64,000 nucleotides of DNA, taken from NCBI RefSeq assembly GCF_042661605.1, contig NZ_JBHSWJ010000002.1, forward strand, positions 1,364,001 to 1,428,000, read 5' to 3'. The DNA comes from Branchiibius cervicis (GTDB lineage: Bacteria; Actinomycetota; Actinomycetes; Actinomycetales; Dermatophilaceae). The notes beneath the pieces were generated by a model. It was not told the origin of the DNA and ran no database searches. It saw nothing but the letters and a program-made list of their open reading frames with translations. Positions 25,942 through 33,485 of the stretch are shown here, piece by piece; position 1 is the stretch's first letter, and each line of letters starts with the position of its first letter. The translations under genes and the position numbers were made by a program.

Positions 25942-26502
25942 TCAACCCTCAGTCGGCGGCGATTGCCACTGTGGGTCCCGGCCTATAAACGCCACTAGCT
26001 GCTCAACCGGGTCTGTACTTGCGGTGGGGATCGCCGGGCCGTACTGGCCTGACGAACGCAATGCCTCCTCCATCTGACGCATGCCGGACAGCATGTTGCG
26101 GGCGATATCGGGGTCCATCTGGGGGTTCTGGCCGGTGCTTTTCGCTAGATCCCAGGTGTGTTGATAGATGTCGGCCGTGTAGATCTGGTCGATCACGCCG
26201 CCAACGGTTCCGCCGGCGAACGGCCCGTTGCTCAGCACGGCGTCGGCATTGTTTGAGTCTTCGAGCAATTGCTGGACGGCCTCGGTTCGGAAGCTCCATC
26301 GCTGTGCCAAGTCGCCGTTCTCGGCGGGCAGATCCAGGTTGCTCCATGCATGCAGGACCGGAGGCAGCCAGTCAAGCAAATGAGTCACGATGTCGCGCGC
26401 ACGCCATTGAGCAACGGGCGTAGCAGCGTTCCAATCGCTAGTAGCCTGGACAAGGCGCGAAAATTCGCCCGCGATCTGATGGTGTCTGGCTGATGCGCTC
26501 AC
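25942..26502 (-). CDS. Maleylpyruvate isomerase/DinB-fold protein (TIGR03086-like)
   Basis: A 186-residue helical protein. W-x-A-R-D-I-V-T-H-L-L-D-W (WRARDIVTHLLDW) is the conserved helix with the first metal His of the mycothiol-dependent maleylpyruvate isomerase N-terminal / DinB fold, and TADIYQHTWDLAKSTGQ carries the later conserved His. Members are often thiol-dependent enzymes of mycothiol-producing actinobacteria; the reaction is unknown here. The start is GTG at 26502 with AGGAG upstream. Confidence 0.8.
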   Translation of the reverse strand: MSASARHHQIAGEFSRLVQATSDWNAATPVAQWRARDIVTHLLDWLPPVLHAWSNLDLPAENGDLAQRWSFRTEAVQQLLEDSNNADAVLSNGPFAGGTVGGVIDQIYTADIYQHTWDLAKSTGQNPQMDPDIARNMLSGMRQMEEALRSSGQYGPAIPTASTDPVEQLVAFIGRDPQWQSPPTEG

Positions 26503-26555
26503 GAGTTGCTCCTGTCAGGACTGACCACGATGCAATACGGCTGTGGCGCAGTTGC

Positions 26556-27131
26556 TCACGGCCGATACGTCAGCCATACCGCGCCGTTCTCGGTTGCAAC
26601 GCAGTCAACTAACTCCCACCGGAGCCGTTCTCGAACATCATCGAACAGTCGGCGCCCAAGCGGGTCCAGCACAGGTGCGACCGCGAGTTGTACCTCGTCA
26701 ATCAATCCGGCCGCGAGCAGCGATTGCACCAAGGTGATGCTGCCGTGGACGCCAATATCACCCGTACCTTGGAGGTCCTCCTTGAGCGCCTGGACCACCG
26801 TCTCCAACGGTCCTGTCAATCGCTCACAGCTCGATGACCATGCCGATGGCCCAAGATCGCTGGAACTCAGCACGTACTTTGGAGTGTTGTTGATGAAGTC
26901 GGCGAACGGCTGTTCAGAGGAAGTGGGCCAGTATTGCGACCATTCGTCGTACATACGACGCCCCAGAAGCACAGCCATCTGAGCTGAGATCAGGCGACGT
27001 TCGAGAGCCTCCATATCCTGGTCGTATCCGGGTGGTGACGGACCATCAGCGGATGGGTTTGGGAAGTACCGACCCGGGTTATCGACTGCCCAGTCCAAAC
27101 TACACAGAGTGAATGAAACGATTCGCGACAT
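26556..27131 (-). CDS. Dihydrofolate reductase family protein (RibD C-terminal-like)
   Basis: A 191-residue single-domain reductase fold: SFTLCSLDWAVDNPG at the start, LLGRRMYDEWSQYWP, KYVLSSS and IGVHGSITLVQSLLAAGLIDEVQL, the usual order of RibD-C / YyaP-YwjB-type proteins that are probably NADPH-dependent. The usual SLDG is SLDW here, a small departure. Many occur in accessory regions and their substrates are unknown. It lies 53 bases upstream of the DinB-fold gene in the same direction. Confidence 0.82.
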   Translation of the reverse strand: MSRIVSFTLCSLDWAVDNPGRYFPNPSADGPSPPGYDQDMEALERRLISAQMAVLLGRRMYDEWSQYWPTSSEQPFADFINNTPKYVLSSSDLGPSAWSSSCERLTGPLETVVQALKEDLQGTGDIGVHGSITLVQSLLAAGLIDEVQLAVAPVLDPLGRRLFDDVRERLRWELVDCVATENGAVWLTYRP

Positions 27132-27562
27132 GCAGCCACCAGCCTCCTCAAGAGCCTTCCTCCTACGTCATAACCGACTCGATGAACGTTTGTGTGCAGA
27201 TTCAACAGATCCTGCACCGGGTAACCCCAACCTTTGCCTTCAAAGGTCGAGTCCGTGGCGGGAGGTAGGACATACTCCCCGACGGTGAGTGATTCATAGG
27301 TGACGGCGTGAGCGACCCTAGTCTTCCCGGAGCCTCCATCGTCACCCACATCTGGCACGCGATCGAACGGAGCAGCTCGATCGCGGACCTCGCCACGATG
27401 CCGCCCGGCCATCTAGCGTCACGGCCAAGTGCGGGTGAGCACTGGCAAGTGCAGACGCCCGATGGATGGGATGAGTAGGAATTCCGCCACGCGGCACGAC
27501 CGCGTCTAGGAGGGACGTCCCGTCGATGCCGGCTCGCGAGGCACCAGCGATAGGTTTCCCGG
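27132..27562. other. Gap with a doubtful minus-strand frame
   Basis: Minus strand 27412 down to about 27150 reads partly protein-like (RVAHAVTYESLTVGEYVLPP, KGWGYPVQDLLNLHTNVHRV), but to end in frame it would have to overlap the reductase gene by 140 bases. It may be a remnant or a gene hidden by a sequence error. Nothing else recognisable. Confidence 0.3.
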
Positions 27563-27997
27563 GTGGACAGGCACGGTCGAAGATGGCTTCGTGAGATGGA
27601 GGCCGTTGAGGCCCAGGGTCTACCGGACGCGGGGTGGGGCCCCAGCCGGGAGCGTCTCGAGGCTGGTCAGGACGCGTTCGCCGGGCGTGTCCTGAGTGGG
27701 CTGTACCGCGGGTACAACATCATCGTGAACATCGCGTGGCCGGTTCGCGGACACCTGTGGCGCCGGCGTCTTGTCAAGGACGGCGCCCCCTCGTCCGTTG
27801 ACATTCTTTACATCCTTGGCGGGGATGACGCGGGCCCGGGAGGTGACGACCCAGACCCGTGTTTCGCATCCCTTGAAGACCTGCAGAACCACCTGGCCGC
27901 CACGAGAATCGACTGGTTGCCACCGGCTGACGCCGTCCGGGTGATCGTCGGCCAACTTAGCGAGGGCCGACGAAACGCGGCACGAGAGCGCGTTTGA
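27563..27997 (+). CDS. Hypothetical protein
   Basis: A 144-residue frame from a GTG start with no clear ribosome site. Codon use is plausible for a gene (frequent G/C third positions), but less biased than in the core genes. The sequence includes VLSGLYRGYNIIVNIAWPVRG, SVDILYILGGDD and two tryptophan-rich edges. No signal peptide, membrane segment or known motif. It lies in the accessory stretch between the reductase and the pentapeptide-repeat gene, with no operon partner. Confidence 0.5.
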   Translation: MDRHGRRWLREMEAVEAQGLPDAGWGPSRERLEAGQDAFAGRVLSGLYRGYNIIVNIAWPVRGHLWRRRLVKDGAPSSVDILYILGGDDAGPGGDDPDPCFASLEDLQNHLAATRIDWLPPADAVRVIVGQLSEGRRNAARERV

Positions 27998-28101
27998 GAG
28001 GGCGTCCTATCGACGTCACTCTTCTTCGCTGGGCGACTATGTCAACCCAGTGGGACCCACCCCTGCCGGTCTGACTTGGCCCCGCTTCGAGCCGCGAAAA
28101 G

Positions 28102-28755
28102 ATGTCACTCTCAGCGGCACGAGCGGAAACATCGCGCGCAATGCTCGCAGGTGATGAAACGATCGACCCCATGGACTTGAAGGATGCGCGGCGATTGCTG
28201 GAGGAAGTGGGGACGCGCACTCTGAAGGACGTGTCGTTCGACAGCTTCGACCTGGTCTCGGCAGGTGCGAGATCTCAAAAGTATTTCGACCATTGCAGCT
28301 TCGTGAATACCGACCTTCGCTTCGCCACGCTGGACGGCGCGAGCTTCCGATACTGCAACTTCACGGGTGCCAACTTGCGTGGGCGTTCCCTCCGCGGGGC
28401 CTCATTCGCAGCCTGCAATTTCACGGGTTCCGACCTACGTGACGCCGATTTGACCTGGGCTCAGTTCTCCCATGTCAATGTTGGGACGGATGCTGGACGG
28501 ACCGTGATGACGGGTGTTCGCCTCTCGGACTTCAAGGGAGACACTCGGGTCCTTGAGGTCGGTGCCGGCGGGGGTCCGGGACTCGGTGGGCACTTCGACG
28601 AAGTCGTTCTCAATGGAAGGACGGCATCAGGCAGTCTCAGTGACGGGTTCGACTTCTGTCACCGTACGACCTGCGTGCCCGGCTCCGTCAGCGTCGTCGG
28701 CGTCGAAGTCGAACTCTGGTATCGACGCGAACCCGCGCAGCGATCGGCCACCTAG
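28102..28755 (+). CDS. Pentapeptide-repeat protein
   Basis: 217 residues. About residues 64-125 are a run of A(D/N)LXX-type pentapeptides (CSFVNTDLRFATLDGASF, CNFTGANLRGRSLRGASF, CNFTGSDLRDADL), which fold as a right-handed square beta-helix. The N-terminal 60 residues are helical and the C-terminal third (EVGAGGGPGLGG onward) is not repetitive. Some such proteins mimic DNA and guard gyrase; others have no known role. The start is uncertain: ATG 28102, 28141 or 28171. Confidence 0.75.
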   Translation: MSLSAARAETSRAMLAGDETIDPMDLKDARRLLEEVGTRTLKDVSFDSFDLVSAGARSQKYFDHCSFVNTDLRFATLDGASFRYCNFTGANLRGRSLRGASFAACNFTGSDLRDADLTWAQFSHVNVGTDAGRTVMTGVRLSDFKGDTRVLEVGAGGGPGLGGHFDEVVLNGRTASGSLSDGFDFCHRTTCVPGSVSVVGVEVELWYRREPAQRSAT

Positions 28756-29210
28756 ACACATGTCGAACAGATCATCACTCGTAGCGGCGGGACGATCCTG
28801 GGCCGCTCCCAAATCGGCAGGTCCACTCGGTCCTCCACGATGGAGCCGAAGCGATCCGTCTGCTGACCACCGACGAGGTCATGTTCGCGCGCACCATGAC
28901 ACCCACCCGTCCAGCTGAAGGTTCGCCAACGGCACCAAGCGTTCTCCACTCATGCGATCGGCAAGCAGTGCCTGCAAGGCCGCGACGGGGCATCCCTGTT
29001 CTTCAATGTGCGAAGCCATGGGCTGAATCGCTGGTCGCTATCGCATCCACCATGTGTCGACCGAAACCGGTAGTCGAGAGGCGTGGGACATGAGATCGGC
29101 TTCGGCCGCTTTCGATCGAAAGACCGAATCCCTTCCCCACGTATTCCCCACGAAGGGCGAGAATGTCCACCTCGGACAGCGTTTGCGCAGGTCAGGGGAC
29201 TCTTGATGGG
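28756..29210. other. Gap before tRNA-Val
   Basis: About 455 bases without a supported gene. A short plus-strand stretch at 28772-28815 reads ITRSGGTILGRSQIG, faintly like the start of phosphofructokinases, but it is too short to call. No integrase or duplicated tRNA end was seen. Confidence 0.35.
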
Positions 29211-29284
29211 TGGACGTAAAGGGACTCGAACCCCTGACCTCTCGCGTGTGAAGCGAACGCTCTAACCAACTGAGCTATACGTCC
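29211..29284 (-). tRNA. tRNA-Val (CAC)
   Basis: The minus strand folds as a cloverleaf: acceptor GGACGTA with TACGTCC, D-arm AGTTGGTTA, anticodon loop TTCACAC giving CAC (valine GTG codons), T-loop TTCGAGT, discriminator A, no encoded CCA. It stands alone at the right end of the accessory stretch, a position often used by integrating elements. Confidence 0.95.
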
Positions 29285-29403
29285 AGGTCAGCCACGGAAT
29301 CAGCCGCGCCGAAGGGAAAGACTACTAAGACGCCGTCCAGATCCGAAATTGACCCGCTCGATTGCCCTTCCGCGGCGACATCGACCTCTGGGAGCCTCGA
29401 GGT

Positions 29404-29733
29404 ATGCAGGAGATCGAGCTGTTGTCGCGGGTCCGCGAGCGTCTATTGACTGCCGGCGACGTGCAGGAGAAGCGGATGTTCGGCAGCGTCGCCTTCATGG
29501 TCAACGGCACGTTGCGGCTGGCGGTCGGGCAGAGGGAGGGCCGCGTGATGATGGTCCGCGTCGATCCGGGGGAGTACGACGAGGCGCTGGCCCGGGAGGG
29601 CGCGTCACCAGCCGTCATGAAGGCGCGCACGATGCGCAGTTACCTGTTTCTGACCGATGCGGCCGTCGTGGACGATGATGACCTGCAGTGGTGGATCGAA
29701 CTGGCGTTGCGATCACCGGACTCCGCGCCGTAG
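29404..29733 (+). CDS. TfoX N-terminal domain protein
   Basis: 109 residues that match the TfoX/Sxy N-terminal domain alone: EKRMFGSVAFMVNGTLRLAV near the start and VMKARTMRSYLFLTDAAV towards the end. In proteobacteria TfoX regulates competence; stand-alone domains in actinobacteria have no proven role. The start at ATG 29404 is chosen over 29362 because the domain begins there. It is convergent with the DoxX gene, 6 bases away. Confidence 0.8.
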   Translation: MQEIELLSRVRERLLTAGDVQEKRMFGSVAFMVNGTLRLAVGQREGRVMMVRVDPGEYDEALAREGASPAVMKARTMRSYLFLTDAAVVDDDDLQWWIELALRSPDSAP

Positions 29734-29739
29734 GTCAGC

Positions 29740-30162
29740 TCAGCGGTCCTTCCACAGCACCCGGACCGCGTCGGTAGCCGTGAGCGCGCCGGCCACCAGC
29801 AACGGCTGGAACAGCAGCCGGATCGCCCGTTTGGTGTCGGTGTCCAGGCCGAATCCGTCTTTGTGCTCGGTGAATTGGGCGATGTTGCCAGGGAACACCG
29901 CGACGAAGAATGCTCCGGCTGTTGCGCCCACCCAGGCTCGAGCCGGTTGTTTCCAAGTGGCGAGAAGCGCTGTCCCCAAGGCAATTTCGACCACACCAGA
30001 AGCAAGCACCACAAGATCTGTGTCCGCGGGGAACCAGTCTGGCACTTGCGCCCGGAACTCTTCCCGGGCGAACGTCAGGTGGCTGACACCGGCAAAGGCG
30101 AGAAAGCCACCGAGAGCAACCTGACCGGCGACGCGGACCTTCGAACCGAGCGAGTGTGGCAC
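29740..30162 (-). CDS. DoxX family membrane protein
   Basis: About 140 residues with four membrane segments (VALGGFLAFAGVSHL, LVVLASGVVEIALGTALLA, AWVGATAGAFFVAVFPG and LFQPLLVAGALTATDAV). GFLAFAGVSHL and NIAQF resemble the DoxX/SURF4-like family. The start is GTG at 30162 with GGAGG five bases before; the longer frame upstream lacks such a site. It is divergent from the F420-type oxidoreductase. Redox or membrane roles have been proposed for DoxX proteins, but nothing specific can be said here. Confidence 0.75.
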   Translation of the reverse strand: MPHSLGSKVRVAGQVALGGFLAFAGVSHLTFAREEFRAQVPDWFPADTDLVVLASGVVEIALGTALLATWKQPARAWVGATAGAFFVAVFPGNIAQFTEHKDGFGLDTDTKRAIRLLFQPLLVAGALTATDAVRVLWKDR

Positions 30163-30271
30163 CTGGGCCTCCGACAGTCGTGGAAAGTGACCCCGCCAGT
30201 CTGTCGCAGTCCCGGCCGGGGCCACCCTTCGGGCTGTCCACGACGACGGGCCGGAACCGTTCAATCGAGGT

Positions 30272-31261
30272 ATGACAACCCGATTTGGTTACACCCTGAT
30301 GACTGAGCAGTCCGGCCCGAAACAACTGGTGCAGTACGCGCGCGCCGCGGAGGACGTTGGCTTCGACTTCGAGGTCTCCAGCGACCACTACTCGCCGTGG
30401 CTCGCCGCACAGGGCCACGCGCCGTACGCCTGGAGCGTCCTGGGCGCCGTCGCCCAGGCAACCGAACGCGTCGAACTCATGACCTATGTCACCTGCCCCA
30501 TCCAGCGCTACCACCCGGCTGTCGTGGCCCAGAAGGCCGCCACGATGCAGTTGCTGTCCGATGGACGGTTCACGCTCGGCCTGGGCAGCGGCGAGAACCT
30601 CAACGAGCACATCACCGGAGAGGGCTGGCTGCCCGTCGCCCAACGACAGGACATGCTGGAAGAAGCAATGCAGATCATTCGTGAGCTGCACACCGGCGAA
30701 CTCGTGACCTGGGATGGTGACTACTTCCGGGTCGACTCGGCGCGGATCTGGGACGCACCCGATGCCAAAGTGCCACTGGCCGTTGCTGTTTCCGGTGACG
30801 CGTCGATCAAACGGTTCGCTCCGCTGGCCGACCACCTCATTGCCGTCGAACCCGAAAGTGACCTGGTGCAGGGCTGGAAGGATGCCCGTCGCGACGCGGA
30901 CCTGGGAGTGGACACGCGCAGCATCGGGCAGATACCCGTCTGCTGGGATCACTCCCGGGACGCCGCGATCGAACGCGCCCACGAGCAGTTCCGGTGGTTC
31001 GGTCTGGGTTGGTCGGTGAACGCCGATCTGCCCACCACGGCCGGTTTTGCCGGCGCCAGCCAGTTCGTCACCCCGGACGACGTGGCGCAAGCCATTCCCT
31101 GCGGGCCCGACGTCGATGCGATCGTGGCGGCGGTGCAGCCATACTGGGAAGCGGGATTCACCGACATCGCGCTGGTCCAGATCGGCGATGAGGGCCAGCA
31201 GCGCTTCCTCGACGAGGCCGCCGGACCGATCCTTCAGGCGCTGCGCTCAGCGGTGGCCTGA
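30272..31261 (+). CDS. LLM-class F420-dependent oxidoreductase (TIGR03557 type)
   Basis: A 329-residue luciferase-like TIM barrel: FGYTLMTEQSGPKQLVQYA at the start, SSDHYSPWLAAQGHAPYAW, and LGLGSGENLNEHITG, which are shared with F420-dependent glucose-6-phosphate dehydrogenase-like enzymes. The cofactor is therefore probably coenzyme F420, the substrate unknown. GAGG lies before the ATG. A strong hairpin follows the stop directly. Confidence 0.9.
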   Translation: MTTRFGYTLMTEQSGPKQLVQYARAAEDVGFDFEVSSDHYSPWLAAQGHAPYAWSVLGAVAQATERVELMTYVTCPIQRYHPAVVAQKAATMQLLSDGRFTLGLGSGENLNEHITGEGWLPVAQRQDMLEEAMQIIRELHTGELVTWDGDYFRVDSARIWDAPDAKVPLAVAVSGDASIKRFAPLADHLIAVEPESDLVQGWKDARRDADLGVDTRSIGQIPVCWDHSRDAAIERAHEQFRWFGLGWSVNADLPTTAGFAGASQFVTPDDVAQAIPCGPDVDAIVAAVQPYWEAGFTDIALVQIGDEGQQRFLDEAAGPILQALRSAVA

Positions 31262-31265
31262 ACGC

Positions 31266-31301
31266 CAAGTGGCCGCCCCCGGGAACGGGGACGGCCACTT
31301 G
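31266..31301. terminator. Terminator between convergent genes
   Basis: CAAGTGGCCG and CGGCCACTTG form a perfect outer stem, extended inward by CCCC/GGGG with a single mismatch, around a short loop. It sits right after the F420-type oxidoreductase stop and before the convergent DoxX stop, so it can serve both strands. Confidence 0.8.
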
Positions 31302-31316
31302 TCACGGACGGATTTC

Positions 31317-32014
31317 TCAGACCAGCCAGCGGTTGCGGCCGACCAGCTTCTCCCAGGCCTTTCCCAGACCGATTGTTCGCCCTGCCAGGAATAGCGCACA
31401 CACGATGCCTGCCAGCGCGTAGATCACGTGGTAGTCGACGATCGGGTTGCTCGATCCGCTGGGGTCGCCGGTCGCCGTGACCTTGTCCAGCGGCCACTCG
31501 GCCGCCCACATCATCGCCATCATCACCAGGTTCGCAAGGGCGGCGATGCGCATGCCGATCCCGAGGATGAACGCGATGCCGATCGCGGCCAGGCCGATCA
31601 TGAACAGGCCATTGGCCCACCACGTGCCTGCGATGTTGTGGAAGAAGTCCTGCAGACCCTTGGGTCCCACCGCGACGTTGGACAGGAAGCCCTTCGTCGG
31701 CGAACCGCCGTTGATCCAGGCGCGGGCCTTCGGCGTCGAGTAGCCGAGACCGAAGAGCTTGTCCAGGAAGGCCCACAACATGATGAAGCCGAGAGCAATT
31801 CGCAGTATTGCCAGCCAAATACGGCCGTGGGCGCGACCGGGGAGTCCGGCAGCTCGCGGGCTTCGGGGCTGGAGGGAGCCTCGCCGCGAGGGTAGGAATC
31901 TCCGACGGCCCTGTCAGTCTCACGGTGTCCGTAGATCGGGTTGTCCTCGATCAGTGTGGGGTCACGTTGTTCCGCAGCCCCGCCATTGCCCCCGGCGGGT
32001 TCGTTGGTGCTCAC
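31317..32014 (-). CDS. DoxX-like membrane protein (frameshifted in this sequence)
   Basis: GTG at 32014, with AAAGGAG upstream, opens a polar N-terminus (ERDPTLIEDN-type residues, hydrophilic to about residue 60). At the AAA run 31817-31819 (TTT on the coding strand) one base is missing. The next frame continues WLAILRIALGFIMLWAFLDK and FGLGYSTPKARAWINGGSPT to the stop. The restored length is about 232 residues with four membrane segments. The membrane part is closely related to the next gene, including PIVDYHVIYAL and the GRNRWLV end. It is therefore one of a tandem paralogous pair; this copy has an extra hydrophilic N-terminal extension. Confidence 0.78.
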
Positions 32015-32223
32015 AGTTCCCAACTCCTTTGCTGGCGCCCTCGGATCACGCCGATCCACCTCATGCGAACCGAGTCAGTGACACCGACGGACTTGACATC
32101 TTCAGTCTTGAGTGCCGGGTCCGCAATGGCAACAGAACGCGCCGAAACCCCCTACAAGGATTCGGTTGGCCTGCAGCAGCACTCGTCCCAGCCCGATGGA
32201 CCGCCGGAGCACGCAGAAACGAA

Positions 32224-32249
32224 GAAGGTCCCGCCGAAGCGGGACCTTC
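32224..32249 (-). terminator. Terminator of the second DoxX-like gene
   Basis: GAAGGTCCCGC (32224-32234) and GCGGGACCTTC (32239-32249) form a perfect 11-bp stem with a four-base loop. On the minus strand it follows the DoxX stop by 13 bases and is followed by a T-rich stretch, as in an intrinsic terminator. Confidence 0.85.
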
Positions 32250-32262
32250 CGGGCTGGCTGCG

Positions 32263-32844
32263 TCAGACGAGCCAGCGGTTCTTGCCGACCACCCGCTCCC
32301 ACCAGGAGCTGATGCCCCAGGTGCGACCGGCGTAGCTCAGCGCGCACACGATGGCGACCAGCGCGTAGATCACGTGGTAGTCGACGATCGGGTTGGTCGA
32401 GCCACTCGGATCACCGGTGGCGGTGGTTTGGGCAAGCGGCCATTCTGCAATCCACATCATGGCCATCATCAGCGTTGCCCCAACTGCGGCGAGTCGAAGG
32501 CCTGCACCGAGGATCAGTGCAACGCCGACGCCGAGGAGGCCGAGCATGAAGAGCCAGTCCGCGATCGGGTTGCCCGCGATCGAGTGGAAGAAGCTCTGCA
32601 GCGGTCCCACTTCGACGTTCGAGAGGAATCCCTTGGTCGGGGATCCACCGTGGATCCAGGCCCTGGCGTTCGGGGTGGAGTAGCTCAGCCCGAAGGTCTT
32701 GTCGAGGAAGGCCCAGAGGAAGATGAAGCCGGTCGCAATACGGAGGACTGCCAGCACGTGACGCGTCACCGACGACTCGGTGGGGTGTTCGCTGGTCACC
32801 TCCGATGCTTTTGCGTGGTTCGGACGGTGCAGCATGGCGGTCAT
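32263..32844 (-). CDS. DoxX-like membrane protein
   Basis: A 193-residue protein: a 30-residue polar start, then RIATGFIFLWAFLDKTFGLS, the conserved STPNARAWIHGGSPTKGFLS loop, and three more membrane segments ending in GKNRWLV. The loop with Asn/Ser/Gly and the WAFLDK helix are shared almost residue for residue with the downstream paralog. A GGAG site precedes the ATG. An operator of LacI type lies about 50 bases upstream, so expression may be controlled by carbon source. Function unknown. Confidence 0.82.
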   Translation of the reverse strand: MTAMLHRPNHAKASEVTSEHPTESSVTRHVLAVLRIATGFIFLWAFLDKTFGLSYSTPNARAWIHGGSPTKGFLSNVEVGPLQSFFHSIAGNPIADWLFMLGLLGVGVALILGAGLRLAAVGATLMMAMMWIAEWPLAQTTATGDPSGSTNPIVDYHVIYALVAIVCALSYAGRTWGISSWWERVVGKNRWLV

Positions 32845-32892
32845 CGTTGACCATCTCCTTCGATGTGTTCCGATAACTCCAATATCCTCCTG

Positions 32893-32906
32893 TGCAAGCG
32901 TTTACA
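32893..32906. promoter_or_regulatory. LacI-family operator
   Basis: TGCAAGCGTTTACA fits the LacI/GalR consensus TGNAANCGNTTNCA at every fixed position, with the central CG of a true half-symmetric site. It lies 49 bases upstream of the second DoxX-like gene. No LacI regulator is encoded in the window, so the protein would act from elsewhere. Confidence 0.6.
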
Positions 32907-33485
32907 CAAGTCAGGAGAGGCTAACCATGCGAACCTTGAAAACAACAGGGGGACAGGACAATCCGGCACATTGAGTGCTGGTCGGTCGTCCGTCTTCGGG
33001 GCCGCCGCATCTCGCTCCGATCTGCCATGATCCGTGGCACTTTCGGCGCAGGCTCTATGGTCGTGGGCGATCCCCACCGCATCGAGGAATCGCAGGTCGC
33101 CATCCGGCCCAATTCCGTTCTGGCGTAACGCTGTTGAGTTCGATCGATTCCGTACCGCGCGTGTCCGACGCACTTCGCCGGCACCGGTTACCAGGCCGGC
33201 ACCGGCGGTGAGCGCGGCAGTAATGCCGACAAACAACCGACGGGTGGACTCGTCGTACGTGCCCATCGAGGTCCCCGAGGCCTGCAAGCTGGCGGCGGCC
33301 CGTATCACCCGGGCCGCCGCACGTCAGGCAACTGCCGGTCGGTGACACGGACGCGTCGAGGGCGTGACCGCGGACTGAACACCCGATGACCGATTAATCG
33401 ATGCAAGTCCGGCGGCGGTTGGCCGATAACCTGGGTCGAGTGCCACACCCGTGGTGCGCCATCCGAGAACGCGAGGAGAACGCCC
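32907..33485. other. Gap upstream of thrS
   Basis: About 580 bases with no confident gene. After GGAGAGG a 15-codon frame (32928-32975, MRTLKTTGGQDNPAH) could be a leader peptide, but nothing supports it. On the minus strand a frame ending before 33272 begins MGTYDESTRRLFVGITAALT and then loses protein character. A probable -10 (TAACCT) near 33426-33431 may serve thrS. Confidence 0.35.

Noticed and set aside
26990..27412. 140-codon minus-strand frame with a protein-like middle
   Set aside because: Would overlap the RibD-C-type gene in another frame; kept only as a note in the gap entry.
28756..29284. Integrase and attachment repeat at tRNA-Val(CAC)
   Set aside because: No tyrosine or serine recombinase motif and no second copy of the tRNA end was found on either side.
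33034..33345. Plus-strand frame and opposing minus-strand frame upstream of thrS
   Set aside because: Neither has a ribosome site or a consistent protein character along its length.
32907..33485. Possible T-box or other leader ahead of thrS
   Set aside because: No T-box core sequence, specifier stem or antiterminator could be recognised.
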